Assembly: GCA_016795205.1 (NCBI GenBank)
Contig: JAEUHZ010000082.1
Location: forward strand, 29,863 to 93,862
Reading direction: 5' to 3'
Origin: Planctomycetota bacterium
GTDB lineage: Bacteria; Planctomycetota; UBA1135; GCA-002686595
Length of the DNA: 64,000 bases
Shown here: piece by piece, positions 8,146 to 16,092 of the stretch
Layout: the number at the start of each line of letters is the position of its first letter
How positions within the stretch are numbered: the first letter of the stretch is position 1
The notes under the pieces: model-generated
What the model was told of the DNA's origin: nothing
Databases searched by the model: none
What the model saw: only the letters and a program-made list of their open reading frames with translations
Program-made: the position numbers and the translations under genes

Positions 8146-9231
8146 TCAGAGCGGGAACGCGCCGTCGCCCGGCGTGGCGTGCCCGAGCCGCTCGGCCACC
8201 GCGATGAAGCGGTTGTACTGGCGACGCAGATGGAGCGGGACGTCCGCATAGACGTCCTCGACCAGCGTCTTGAGCGCCATCTTGGGGGCCGCCTCCTGGA
8301 CGTGGATCTCGGCGTCGATCTCGGCGGTCAGCTCGGCCTCGATGCGCGCCCGCTCGCCCTGGGCCAGGATGCCATCCGCCAGGAGTCGTGCCTCGAAACG
8401 ATCGAGCGGGTCCTTGGCCGCCCAGGCGAGGACCTCGGCCTCGTCGCGGTACTTCGTGGGGTCGTCCGAGCTCGAGTGCCCCAACATGCGGTAGGTCTTG
8501 AGGACGAGCAGCGACGGTTGGCCACGCCGCGCCAGCTCGTGCGCCTCGCGCGCGGCCTCGAGGCAGGCCAGGACGTCGTTCCCATCGACCTCGCGCCCCG
8601 GCATCCCGTAGGCCACGGCCTTGTCCGCGAAGCTCTCGGCCGCCGTCTGGTTCCGCGAGCACACCGAGATCGCCCAGCCGTTGTCGACGCACACGAAGTA
8701 GCACGGGACCTGCCACACGCCGGCGCAGTTCAGCCCGCTGTGGAAGCCGTTGCTGCTCGTCGCGCCGTCGCCGAAGTAGATCGCGTGGACCTCGTCGAGC
8801 CCGCGCTGCTTGGCCGCGAAGGCTGCGCCGACTCCGTGCGGGATCTGCGTGCCGATGACCGACGACCAGCTCGGGTAGTTCGAGCCCTTGTGCTGGAAGT
8901 GGTTGCACATCTGCCGCCCCTTCGCCGTGTCGTTGCTGTTGCAGTACATCTGCGCGATGTACTCGGACAGTGGCAGTCCGCGCATGACGGCCGCCCCGCC
9001 CTCGCGCAGCCCGGACCACAGCCAGTCCTTCGGCCGCAGCGCGTAGGCCGAGCCGATCAGCGCCGCCTCGAGGCCCTTGGCCGTGCCGACGAAGCCGACG
9101 CGGCCCGCGCGCTGCAGCTTGAGCATGCGCTCGTCGAGGACGCGCACGCGCAGCATGTGGCGCAACAGCGCCGCGGCCTCGACCCGGTCGGGGACGGCCC
9201 GTGCGCTCGCGTCGGACTTGGTCTTGGTCAT
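8146..9231 (-). CDS. 2-oxoacid dehydrogenase E1 alpha subunit, second copy
   Basis: This thiamine-diphosphate-dependent E1 alpha subunit (361 residues) decarboxylates a 2-oxoacid and transfers the acyl group to E2 lipoamide. The TPP motif begins GDGATSSNGFHSG and ends in VDNGWAIS, where the usual Asn-Asn is Asp-Asn. The loop that is phosphorylated in branched-chain enzymes reads RMLGHSSSDDPTKY. The His-Ser-Ser-Asp-Asp pattern and VDGNDV favour the branched-chain type over pyruvate dehydrogenase. It is the last gene of the lipA-E1alpha-E1beta-E2 operon, 19 nt after E2, and ends in the same GDGAFPL tail as the first E1 alpha. There is no second E1 beta, so both alphas may share one beta partner. 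Confidence 0.9.
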   Translation of the reverse strand: MTKTKSDASARAVPDRVEAAALLRHMLRVRVLDERMLKLQRAGRVGFVGTAKGLEAALIGSAYALRPKDWLWSGLREGGAAVMRGLPLSEYIAQMYCNSNDTAKGRQMCNHFQHKGSNYPSWSSVIGTQIPHGVGAAFAAKQRGLDEVHAIYFGDGATSSNGFHSGLNCAGVWQVPCYFVCVDNGWAISVCSRNQTAAESFADKAVAYGMPGREVDGNDVLACLEAAREAHELARRGQPSLLVLKTYRMLGHSSSDDPTKYRDEAEVLAWAAKDPLDRFEARLLADGILAQGERARIEAELTAEIDAEIHVQEAAPKMALKTLVEDVYADVPLHLRRQYNRFIAVAERLGHATPGDGAFPL

Positions 9232-9250
9232 CGCGATCGCGCGCCGCGCG

Positions 9251-10942
9251 TCACAGGGCCAGGAGCCCCGGGTTCTCGAGCAGGCGCTTCATGAGGACCA
9301 GGAAGCGCGCGCCGTCCGCGCCGTCGGCCAGCCGGTGGTCGACCGAGCACGACAGGTTCATGTACTGGCGCACCTCGATCTTGTCGCCCTGCGGGGTTTC
9401 GACGACGCCCGGACGCTTCATCAGGCGGTGCACGCCCAGGATCGCGACGTCGGGGAAGTTGATGATCGGCGTGGCCAGGATGCCGCCGATGTTGCCCGCG
9501 TTCGTGATCGAGAACGTGGAGCCGCGCAGATCGTCGGGCTTCACCTTGCCCTGCTTCGTGCGCTCGGCCAGCTCGTTGAGCTCGGTCGCGATCTGCAGGA
9601 TGCCCTTCGACCCGACGTCCTTGACCACGGGCACGATGAGGCCGTTGTCGGTGTCCATCGCGATGCCCAGGTTCACGTAGCCGTAGCGCACGATCTCCTG
9701 GCTCTGTTCATCGAGGTGCGCGTTGAGCATCGGGAACTTCGCCAGCGCCAGCGCGGTCGCCTTCATGATGAAGGGCATGTAGGTGACCTTGACGCCCTGC
9801 TCCTGACCCAGCGCCTTGGCGGTCTCGCGCAGACGCACGAGCTCGGTCACGTCGAGCTCCTCGACGACCGTGAAGTGCGGCGCGGTGTACTTCGACCGCA
9901 CCATGGCCTCGCTGATCTTGCGCCGCACACCGCGGAACGGAACACGGGTCTCGCGCTCGCCGGCCGGGATCGCCACGGCCGGAGCGGTCGGGCGCGCGGG
10001 CGCCGCCGGCGCGGCGTGGGCCGGCGCGGCGATCGGCGCGGAGCTCGCGGCCGAGCGCGCGAAGGCCTCGACGTCGGCGCGGCGCACCACGCCGCCGCGC
10101 CCGGACGCCGGCACGCGCGCGAGGTCGATGCCCAGGTCGCGCGCCACGCGACGCGCGCTGGGCACCGCCAGGATCTTGCTGTCGGCGGCGGAGACGCGCG
10201 CGGGCGCGCTCGTCGCGCCGACCAGCGCAGGCGCGGCCGGAGCGTGGCTCGCGGCGGCCACCGCGGGGAGTGCGTGCGACGGCGCGGCGGCCGGCGCGGC
10301 GACGCCGCCTGCGACCGCCAGCGTGAAGATCACCTTGCCGACCGGGACGGTCTCGCCCTCCTTGGCGAGCAACGCGGTGATCGTGCCGCTGGCGGGCGAG
10401 GGCACCTCGACGGTCGCCTTGTCCGTCATGACCTCGACCACGGCCTGGTGCTCCTTCACCGCCGCGCCGGCCTGGACGAGCCACTTCACGATCTCGCCCT
10501 CGGCGATGCCCTCGCCGATGTCGGGCAGCTTGAACTCCAGCATCCTGCCGCCGGCCGCGGGCGCAGCGGCGGGCTTCGCGGGCGCCGCTGCGGAAGACGC
10601 CGACGGCAGCGGCGCAGCCGGCGCCGGCTTGGACGCGCTCGCGGCGGCCGGGGCGGCGTGGCCGCCGCTGTGTGCGGGAGCGGGCGGCGCCTGCGCGCCC
10701 GCCGCGGTCTCCAGCACGAAGATCACGCTGCCGACCGGCACGGTCTGGCCCTCCTTGGCGTTCAGCGAGCGGATCGTGCCGCTCGCCGGCGAAGGCACCT
10801 CGACGGTGGCCTTGTCCGTCATGACCTCGACCACGGGCTGGTGCTCCTTGACGGCCTCGCCGGCCTTGACCAGCCACTTGACGATCTCGCCTTCGGCGAT
10901 GCCTTCCCCGATGTCGGGCAGCTTGAATTCCAGGGCGGCCAT
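9251..10942 (-). CDS. 2-oxoacid dehydrogenase E2, dihydrolipoamide acyltransferase with two lipoyl domains
   Basis: This is the 563-residue core of the complex. It has lipoyl domain 1 (1-80, lipoyl Lys44 in EVMTDKATVEV), an Ala/Pro linker, lipoyl domain 2 (134-212, Lys175 in the same motif), a second linker and a peripheral-subunit-binding domain (about 257-294, VPSARRVARDLGIDL). The acyltransferase domain (about 330-563) ends with the active-site SVDHRLADGAD (His536, Asp540). The chosen ATG encodes MAALEFKLP, the true start of lipoyl domain 1; longer readings into the E1 beta gene are out of that gene's frame. It follows E1 beta by 50 nt. Substrate specificity (branched-chain or pyruvate) is not decided by the sequence. 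Confidence 0.95.
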   Translation of the reverse strand: MAALEFKLPDIGEGIAEGEIVKWLVKAGEAVKEHQPVVEVMTDKATVEVPSPASGTIRSLNAKEGQTVPVGSVIFVLETAAGAQAPPAPAHSGGHAAPAAASASKPAPAAPLPSASSAAAPAKPAAAPAAGGRMLEFKLPDIGEGIAEGEIVKWLVQAGAAVKEHQAVVEVMTDKATVEVPSPASGTITALLAKEGETVPVGKVIFTLAVAGGVAAPAAAPSHALPAVAAASHAPAAPALVGATSAPARVSAADSKILAVPSARRVARDLGIDLARVPASGRGGVVRRADVEAFARSAASSAPIAAPAHAAPAAPARPTAPAVAIPAGERETRVPFRGVRRKISEAMVRSKYTAPHFTVVEELDVTELVRLRETAKALGQEQGVKVTYMPFIMKATALALAKFPMLNAHLDEQSQEIVRYGYVNLGIAMDTDNGLIVPVVKDVGSKGILQIATELNELAERTKQGKVKPDDLRGSTFSITNAGNIGGILATPIINFPDVAILGVHRLMKRPGVVETPQGDKIEVRQYMNLSCSVDHRLADGADGARFLVLMKRLLENPGLLAL

Positions 10943-10992
10943 GTGCGGTGGTCCTCGTGTCTCTCGTGGCGAGCGGGGCGGATCCGGGCGGG

Positions 10993-11967
10993 TCAGTAGT
11001 TCCAGACGTGCTCGATCGCGTCGAGCACGCGGCGGTCGTCGGGCATGTAGTGGTGCTCGAGCGTGTTCGGGAACGGCGTGTCGAAGCCGGTCACGCGCGC
11101 GATCGGCGCCTCCATGTACTCGATGGCGTTCTCGGCGATGATCGCGCTGATCTCGCCGCCGAAGCCGCAGAAACGCGGCGCTTCGTGCACGACCACGACA
11201 CGCCCGGTCTGCTTGGCGGCCTCGAGCACGCCTTCCTCGTCGAGCGGCAGCAGGGTGCGCAGGTCGACCACCAGGCACTCGATGCCCTTCTCCGCAGCCT
11301 GGTCGGCGGCCTTGAGGCACACGGGGACCATCGCCCCGTAGCAGAAGACCGTGACGCTCTTGCCCTCGCGCGCCGTGCGCAGCGTGGAGAGGTCGACCGT
11401 GTACTGGCCCTCGGGGACCTCGCCCTTCACGGTGCGATAGAGCGCCTTGGGCTCCAGGAACAAGACCGGGTCGGGGTCCGCGATCGACGCCAAGAGGAGA
11501 CCCTTCGCGTCGTACGGCGTGCTCGGGATCACGACCTTGAGGCCGGGCGTGTGACAGAAGTACGCCTCGCCGGATTGCGAGTGGTACAGCCCGCCGCGGA
11601 TCCCGCCGCCGTAGGGCGTGCGGATCACCATCGGCGCCGTGTACTGGCCGCCGGAGCGGTAGCGCAGCTTGGCCGCCTCGCTGACGATCTGGTCGAAGGC
11701 CGGGAAGATGAAGTCCTGGAACTGGATCTCGCACACCGGCCGGAGGCCGTTCACGGCCATGCCGATCGCGGCACCGACGATGCCGTCCTCGCTGAGCGGC
11801 GTGTCGAAGCAGCGGCCTGCGCCGAACTCCTTCGTCAGGCCCTCGGTCGCCAGGAAGACGCCGCCCTTCGGCCCCACGTCCTCGCCGAAGACGAGGACCG
11901 ACGGGTCCGCGCGCATCGCGGTCTTGAGGCCGTCGTTCACGGCTTGGATGAGGGTCAGGTTCGCCAT
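10993..11967 (-). CDS. 2-oxoacid dehydrogenase E1 beta subunit
   Basis: The 324-residue E1 beta pairs with E1 alpha to form the TPP-binding interface. It shows FGEDVG near 27-32, KEFGAGRCFDTPLSEDGIVG (about 50-69) and a C-terminal transketolase-type domain with CLVVDLRTLLPLD and VHEAPRFCGFGGE. The length and motifs match the branched-chain/pyruvate E1 beta family. The start is an ATG 73 nt downstream of the E1 alpha stop, and E2 follows after 50 nt. It is the only E1 beta in the window although two E1 alpha genes bracket it. Confidence 0.95.
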   Translation of the reverse strand: MANLTLIQAVNDGLKTAMRADPSVLVFGEDVGPKGGVFLATEGLTKEFGAGRCFDTPLSEDGIVGAAIGMAVNGLRPVCEIQFQDFIFPAFDQIVSEAAKLRYRSGGQYTAPMVIRTPYGGGIRGGLYHSQSGEAYFCHTPGLKVVIPSTPYDAKGLLLASIADPDPVLFLEPKALYRTVKGEVPEGQYTVDLSTLRTAREGKSVTVFCYGAMVPVCLKAADQAAEKGIECLVVDLRTLLPLDEEGVLEAAKQTGRVVVVHEAPRFCGFGGEISAIIAENAIEYMEAPIARVTGFDTPFPNTLEHHYMPDDRRVLDAIEHVWNY

Positions 11968-12040
11968 CGGTTGCTTCGCGGGGAGTCGTGGACGTTCGAG
12001 GGTGCGGTTTGGCGGGCGATCGGGAGATCCGCAGAGCGTT

Positions 12041-13159
12041 TCAGAGCGGGAACGCGCCGTCGCCCGCCGCGGCGTCGCCCTTGCGGCGCGCGAGGTCGAA
12101 GGCCGCCTGCCCCTGCCGGCGGATGTGCTGTGGCACGTCGCGGTAGACGTCGCTGAAGATCGTCTCGATGCCCGGGCGCGGCGTCGCCTCGGCGACCTTC
12201 GCCGCGGCGTCGATCTCGGCGAACGATTCCGCGGCGATCTTCTCGCGCGCGGCCGGGTCCCAGAGCTTCTTCTTGGCCAGGAAGCGCTCGAAGTTCGCGA
12301 CCGGATCCTTGCGCTCCCACTCGAGGAGCAGCTCCTTGGGCACGTAGCGCGTCGGATCGTCGCTGGTCGAGTGCCCCCCCATCCGGAACGTGAACGCCTC
12401 GATCAGCGTGGGACCGCCGCCCTTGCGGGCGCGCTCGACCGCCTCGCCGACCGCGCGGCGCACCGCCAGCAAGTCGTTGCCGTCCACCTTCACGCCGGGC
12501 ATGCCGTAGGCCTTGGCCTTGATCGCGTAGCTCTCGCTGGCGGTCTGCTGGCTGCTCGGGCAGGAGATCGCCCACTGGTTGTTCTGGCACAGGAACACGA
12601 CCGGCGACTTCCACACCGCGGCGAAGTTCAGGCCGGAATGGAAACCCAGGCTCGACGTGCCGCCGTCGCCGAAGCTCGCCAGCACGACGTGCGGCTCCTT
12701 GCGGCGCTGGATCGCGTAGGCCGCGCCGACCGCCTGGATGATGTGCGTCCCGATCGGCGAGCTGATCGAGAAGAACTTGATCGGCTCGGTGAACGAGAAG
12801 TGCACCGGCATCTGACGGCCCTTGGCGGAGTCCGCCGCGTTGCCGTACATGTTGTGCATCATGTCCACGGGCGAGATGCCGTGGTACAGCGCCATGCCGA
12901 AGTCGCGATAGCTCGGGAAGATCCAGTCCGTCTTCTCGAGCGCCGATGCCGCGCCGACCTGCGTGGCCTCGACGCCCTTGTTCGGGATCGAGAAGCCGAT
13001 GCGCCCGGCGCGCTGCAGCTTGAGACACACGTCGTCGAACGCGCGCACCCGCAGCATCGTGCGGTAGCAGTGGAGCAGCGCCTCGTTCGACATCTTGGGG
13101 TCGTGGCCGTTGATGCCGCCGTCCGGCTCGATCACCGAGAGCATCCCTTGCGCGCTCAT
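12041..13159 (-). CDS. 2-oxoacid dehydrogenase E1 alpha subunit, first copy
   Basis: The 372-residue TPP-dependent E1 alpha has a canonical TPP motif, GDGGTSSLGFHSG through QNNQWAIS. The phosphorylation-loop-like stretch RMGGHSTSDDPTRY matches branched-chain 2-oxoacid dehydrogenase E1 alpha. Its ATG overlaps the lipA stop by 4 nt (ATGA), so it is translationally coupled to lipA. The C-terminal GDGAFPL is shared with the second E1 alpha at 8146-9231, while the N-terminal halves differ clearly, so the pair is an old duplication rather than a fresh copy. Confidence 0.93.
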   Translation of the reverse strand: MSAQGMLSVIEPDGGINGHDPKMSNEALLHCYRTMLRVRAFDDVCLKLQRAGRIGFSIPNKGVEATQVGAASALEKTDWIFPSYRDFGMALYHGISPVDMMHNMYGNAADSAKGRQMPVHFSFTEPIKFFSISSPIGTHIIQAVGAAYAIQRRKEPHVVLASFGDGGTSSLGFHSGLNFAAVWKSPVVFLCQNNQWAISCPSSQQTASESYAIKAKAYGMPGVKVDGNDLLAVRRAVGEAVERARKGGGPTLIEAFTFRMGGHSTSDDPTRYVPKELLLEWERKDPVANFERFLAKKKLWDPAAREKIAAESFAEIDAAAKVAEATPRPGIETIFSDVYRDVPQHIRRQGQAAFDLARRKGDAAAGDGAFPL

Positions 13160-14133
13160 CGCCGCTCCTCCTTCTCCGCCGCGCGCCGCTCACGCACGAG
13201 CCGGGCGGCGAAGAACTCGCCGGCCTTGTAGCTCGAGCGCACGAGCGGCCCGGCCGCCACGTACAGGAAACCCATCGCGCGCCCGAGGCGCTCGTACTCG
13301 TCGAACCTCTCCGGCGCGACGTACTCGCGCACCGGAGCGTGCTGCCGCGTGGGCCGCAGGTACTGGCCCAGCGTCAGGAAGTCGACCCCCGCCGCGCGCA
13401 GGCGCACGAGTGCGTCGACGACCTCGTCGTGCGACTCGCCCAGGCCCAGCATCAGGGACGACTTGGTGAACACCCGGGGATCGTGCTCTTTCGCGCCGCG
13501 CAACGTGTCGAGCGAGCGCTCGAACGAGCAGCGCGGATCGCGGATCTTGCGCTGCAGGCGGTCGACGACCTCGACGTTGTGCGCCAGGACGTCCGGCCGC
13601 GCCGCCATGAGCGTCGCGAGGTCCGAGCCGCGATAGTCGGGGATCAGCGTCTCGACGACCGTGCGCGGCGCCCGCGCCCGGATCGCGCGCAGACAGTCCG
13701 CATAGTGCCCCGAGCCCCCGTCCGGGAGGTCGTCGCGGTCCACGCTCGTGATCACGACGTAGGCCAGATCCATGGCCGCCACGGCGGTCCCGACGTGCTC
13801 GGGCTCGCGGGGGTCCGGCGGCGCCGCGCGGTCGACGGTCTTGACCGCGCAGAAGCGGCAACGGCGCGTGCACTCGTCGCCGAGGACCATGAGCGTCATG
13901 GTCGCGTGCTCGCCCTTCCAGCACTCGCCGATGTTGGGGCAGCGCGCCTCCTGGCAGACGGTGTGGAGGCCGAGTTCCTGCGTCAGGCCCTTGAGGCGCG
14001 CGTACCCCTCCCCGCCGGGCAGCGGCACCTTGAGCCAGGGAGGCTTGGGCAACGATCCGTCCCGCCGACGGGGGGCCGCGGCGCCCGGGAGGGCCGCCGT
14101 GGGGCTGCTCTGAGAGGGGATTTCGGGGTCCAT
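13156..14133 (-). CDS. lipA: Lipoyl synthase LipA (radical SAM)
   Basis: LipA inserts two sulfurs into protein-bound octanoyl groups. With the ATG at 14133 the protein has 325 residues. The auxiliary cluster is C60-x4-C65-x5-C71 (VCQEARCPNIGEC), the radical SAM cluster is C88-x3-C92-x2-C95 (CTRRCRFC), and the C-terminal RSSYKAGE supplies the conserved Ser ligand. An in-frame TTG 15 nt upstream is an alternative start. lipA heads the 2-oxoacid dehydrogenase operon and overlaps the first E1 alpha gene by 4 nt, so synthesis of the cofactor enzyme is tied to its client complex. Confidence 0.97.
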   Translation of the reverse strand: MDPEIPSQSSPTAALPGAAAPRRRDGSLPKPPWLKVPLPGGEGYARLKGLTQELGLHTVCQEARCPNIGECWKGEHATMTLMVLGDECTRRCRFCAVKTVDRAAPPDPREPEHVGTAVAAMDLAYVVITSVDRDDLPDGGSGHYADCLRAIRARAPRTVVETLIPDYRGSDLATLMAARPDVLAHNVEVVDRLQRKIRDPRCSFERSLDTLRGAKEHDPRVFTKSSLMLGLGESHDEVVDALVRLRAAGVDFLTLGQYLRPTRQHAPVREYVAPERFDEYERLGRAMGFLYVAAGPLVRSSYKAGEFFAARLVRERRAAEKEERR

Positions 14134-14156
14134 GCCGGGTCGGGACAAGGCCCGTC

Positions 14157-14162
14157 AGGATA
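14157..14162 (-). promoter_or_regulatory. Possible -10 element TATCCT for the lipA-E1-E2 operon
   Basis: TATCCT on the minus strand lies 23 nt before the lipA ATG (8 nt before the alternative TTG). The surrounding sequence is almost pure GC, so the hexamer stands out. No -35 is evident. Confidence 0.35.
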
Positions 14163-14202
14163 GCGCGCGCGCCCGGTCCCGTCGCGGGCGCTTCCAGGAG
14201 CG

Positions 14203-14325
14203 CGCGAGTCCCCGCGGCTCGGCTTCGTCCCCGACAGTCTGCGCATCGAGGCGGCGCCGGTGCCGGAGTTTGCCGCGGAGGGCTTCGACAGCGTGTGCCG
14301 CGTCTTCGCGCGCAAGGCGGCCTGA
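14203..14325 (+). pseudogene. Possible 3' remnant of an unidentified gene
   Basis: A 40-codon frame ending in TGA at 14323-14325 has coding-like composition (segments RLGFVPDSLRIEAAPVPEF and EGFDSVCRVFARKAA) and strong GC in third positions. It has no start codon or upstream continuation. It may be the tail of a lost gene. I cannot name the family. Confidence 0.2.
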
Positions 14326-14387
14326 GCCCACGGAGCCACGTCCCGGCCGTGCGCCTGCGCGCGGAGGCCGTGGCTGCCGAGGATCCG

Positions 14388-14414
14388 GATGCTCGACCGA
14401 CTCGGTCGAGCATC
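14388..14414. repeat. Perfect 11-bp inverted repeat with 5-nt loop
   Basis: The arms at 14388-14398 and 14404-14414 are fully complementary (GATGCTCGACC / GGTCGAGCATC). It lies alone in the 461-nt gap between lipA and the FG-GAP gene, with no T-run, so it is not an obvious intrinsic terminator. The rest of this gap (14134-14594) holds only the possible -10 and the gene remnant described separately. Confidence 0.5.
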
Positions 14415-14594
14415 GCTCTCGATCCCTGACGCGGGCCTGCGCCCGACGGGCGGTGAGCCCGAACCTGGCGGTTTGCTGCGCAGGATCGCGCGTGGGCGGC
14501 GGTCAGGGGGAGCGCGGCCGAACCGGCCGTCGAGCGGTGGTCGAACGCGCCACGGAACCGCTCGCATCGAAGCAGGCGCGAGGTTCAAGCCGCC

Positions 14595-15908
14595 ATGGTC
14601 TCCCTCGCAGTGCTGTTCCTCCTGTCCACGGCCCTCGGCGAAGAAGGGTCTCCCGGCGACCTCTTCAGCCTCGTCCTGGTGAGCGCCGGGGACCTGGATC
14701 GAGATGGGATCGCGGACATCCTGGTGTCGGACCCTGTCGACGCGGACCGGTCCGTGTGCGCCGGGCGCGTCTGGGCGGTCTCGGGGAAGGACTCGAGCGT
14801 GCTGAAGACCTGGCGCGGGGAGGCCGGCGAGATGCTGGGATCGACCCTGGGCTCGACCGGCGATCTCGATGGCTACGAGGTGCCCGACGTGTTCCTCGGG
14901 GCGGGCAATCGGCGCGTGCTGGCGGCCGACGGCACCTGGCGCCAGGGCGAGATGGCCGTGTGGAGAGTCGTGTCGGGACGAACCGGGTCGGAACTGCTCC
15001 GACTGGAGGGCGTCGCGCACGACGCGCGAGTGACCGCAGGACCCTCGTTCGCGGCCCTGCGCGACGTCGACGGAGATGGAGTGCCGGACTTCGCGGTCGG
15101 GTCGGCGCGCGGGATGCGCGACACCCCGCTGGGCAACAGTACGGTGCGCCGCTCGAGTGGATCTCGCGTTGCGCTCCACTCCGGGAAGACGGGCGGGATC
15201 CTCTGGCTGCTCGAGTCCTCGAGCGACGACGCAATCGTCGGGGAGCAACTCGTCGCGGCCGATGACCTCGATGGCGACGGAGTCGCCGACTTGCTGGCGT
15301 CGGTCAAGGAACCCGGCACGCCGGCGGTGTGCGCGCGCATCCTGTCCGGCAAGGATGGACGACGGATTCGCTCGATCGACTGGGTCGGAGATCGTGGTTT
15401 CCACGGTCCGTTGCTGGCCGCCGGCGCCGATCTCGACGGCGACCAGGTCGCGGACGTGATCGTCGCCCTGGGATCGGGCCTGCGTCGCGCGGTGTGCTAC
15501 TCGGGCCGCAACGGGAACGTCCTGCGCGAGTGGCGCATCGTGGAGGACTCGATGTACCCGACCGCGCCGTTCTACGTACCCGATGTCGACGCGGACGGGA
15601 TCGTGGACGTCGTGCTCACACTGCCGCACTCCTTCTCGGGCCCGTCGAGGTTCATGATCGTCTCCGGAGGCCGGGAGGACGCGCGGCTCCTCGAGGTGGG
15701 CTTCGCGCCCTGGGAGTCGACGCACTTCGCCTGCAGCATCCTGAGCGTCCCCGATCGGGACGGTGACGGGATCGCGGACCTGCTCGTGGGCGAAGCGTCC
15801 CAGCGCCATCACGGGTGGCAGGGCGAGGCGCGCTACTACTCGACTCGATCGGGGCGCCTGCTCGGGAGCATCACGCGCGCCACGCTGGAGCGCGACACGA
15901 GGAAGTGA
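14595..15908 (+). CDS. Secreted FG-GAP repeat (integrin-alpha-like) beta-propeller protein
   Basis: The 437-residue protein begins with a signal peptide (first 15 residues, hydrophobic, ending near ALGEEG). It then has about seven repeats, each with a calcium-loop signature such as AGDLDRDGIADILV, TGDLDGYEVPDVF, LRDVDGDGVPDFAVG, ADDLDGDGVADLL, GADLDGDQVADVI, VPDVDADGIVDVV and VPDRDGDGIADLLVG. These D-x-D-x-D-G loops and the 55-65-residue period match FG-GAP blades. It is probably extracellular or periplasmic and calcium-stabilised. No enzymatic domain is attached. It ends without the cysteine-rich module of its neighbours. Confidence 0.85.
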   Translation: MVSLAVLFLLSTALGEEGSPGDLFSLVLVSAGDLDRDGIADILVSDPVDADRSVCAGRVWAVSGKDSSVLKTWRGEAGEMLGSTLGSTGDLDGYEVPDVFLGAGNRRVLAADGTWRQGEMAVWRVVSGRTGSELLRLEGVAHDARVTAGPSFAALRDVDGDGVPDFAVGSARGMRDTPLGNSTVRRSSGSRVALHSGKTGGILWLLESSSDDAIVGEQLVAADDLDGDGVADLLASVKEPGTPAVCARILSGKDGRRIRSIDWVGDRGFHGPLLAAGADLDGDQVADVIVALGSGLRRAVCYSGRNGNVLREWRIVEDSMYPTAPFYVPDVDADGIVDVVLTLPHSFSGPSRFMIVSGGREDARLLEVGFAPWESTHFACSILSVPDRDGDGIADLLVGEASQRHHGWQGEARYYSTRSGRLLGSITRATLERDTRK

Positions 15909-16092
15909 GCCGAACCGGGAGCGCCAGGCTGCCCCCACTCCAACACGGCCCGAGTGCGCTCCCGACGGCCGGGTGCCCTACGACGGATCGTCGCGGCCGG
16001 CCGACGGGGAGTGAAAAGCCTGCAACGTCGGGCGCGGCGAGCACAAGGGGGCTGTCGTTCCGAGAATCCCAGTCGGCCCTCAAGAGTCCCCG

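Noticed and set aside
9251..11734. E2 gene read with a 264-codon N-terminal extension
   Set aside because: The extension lies over E1 beta in another frame and has no lipoyl or other domain. The ATG at 10942 begins directly with the first lipoyl domain.
14388..14414. 11-bp hairpin as a terminator
   Set aside because: It has no T-run and lies well away from any gene end on either strand, so I list it only as a repeat.
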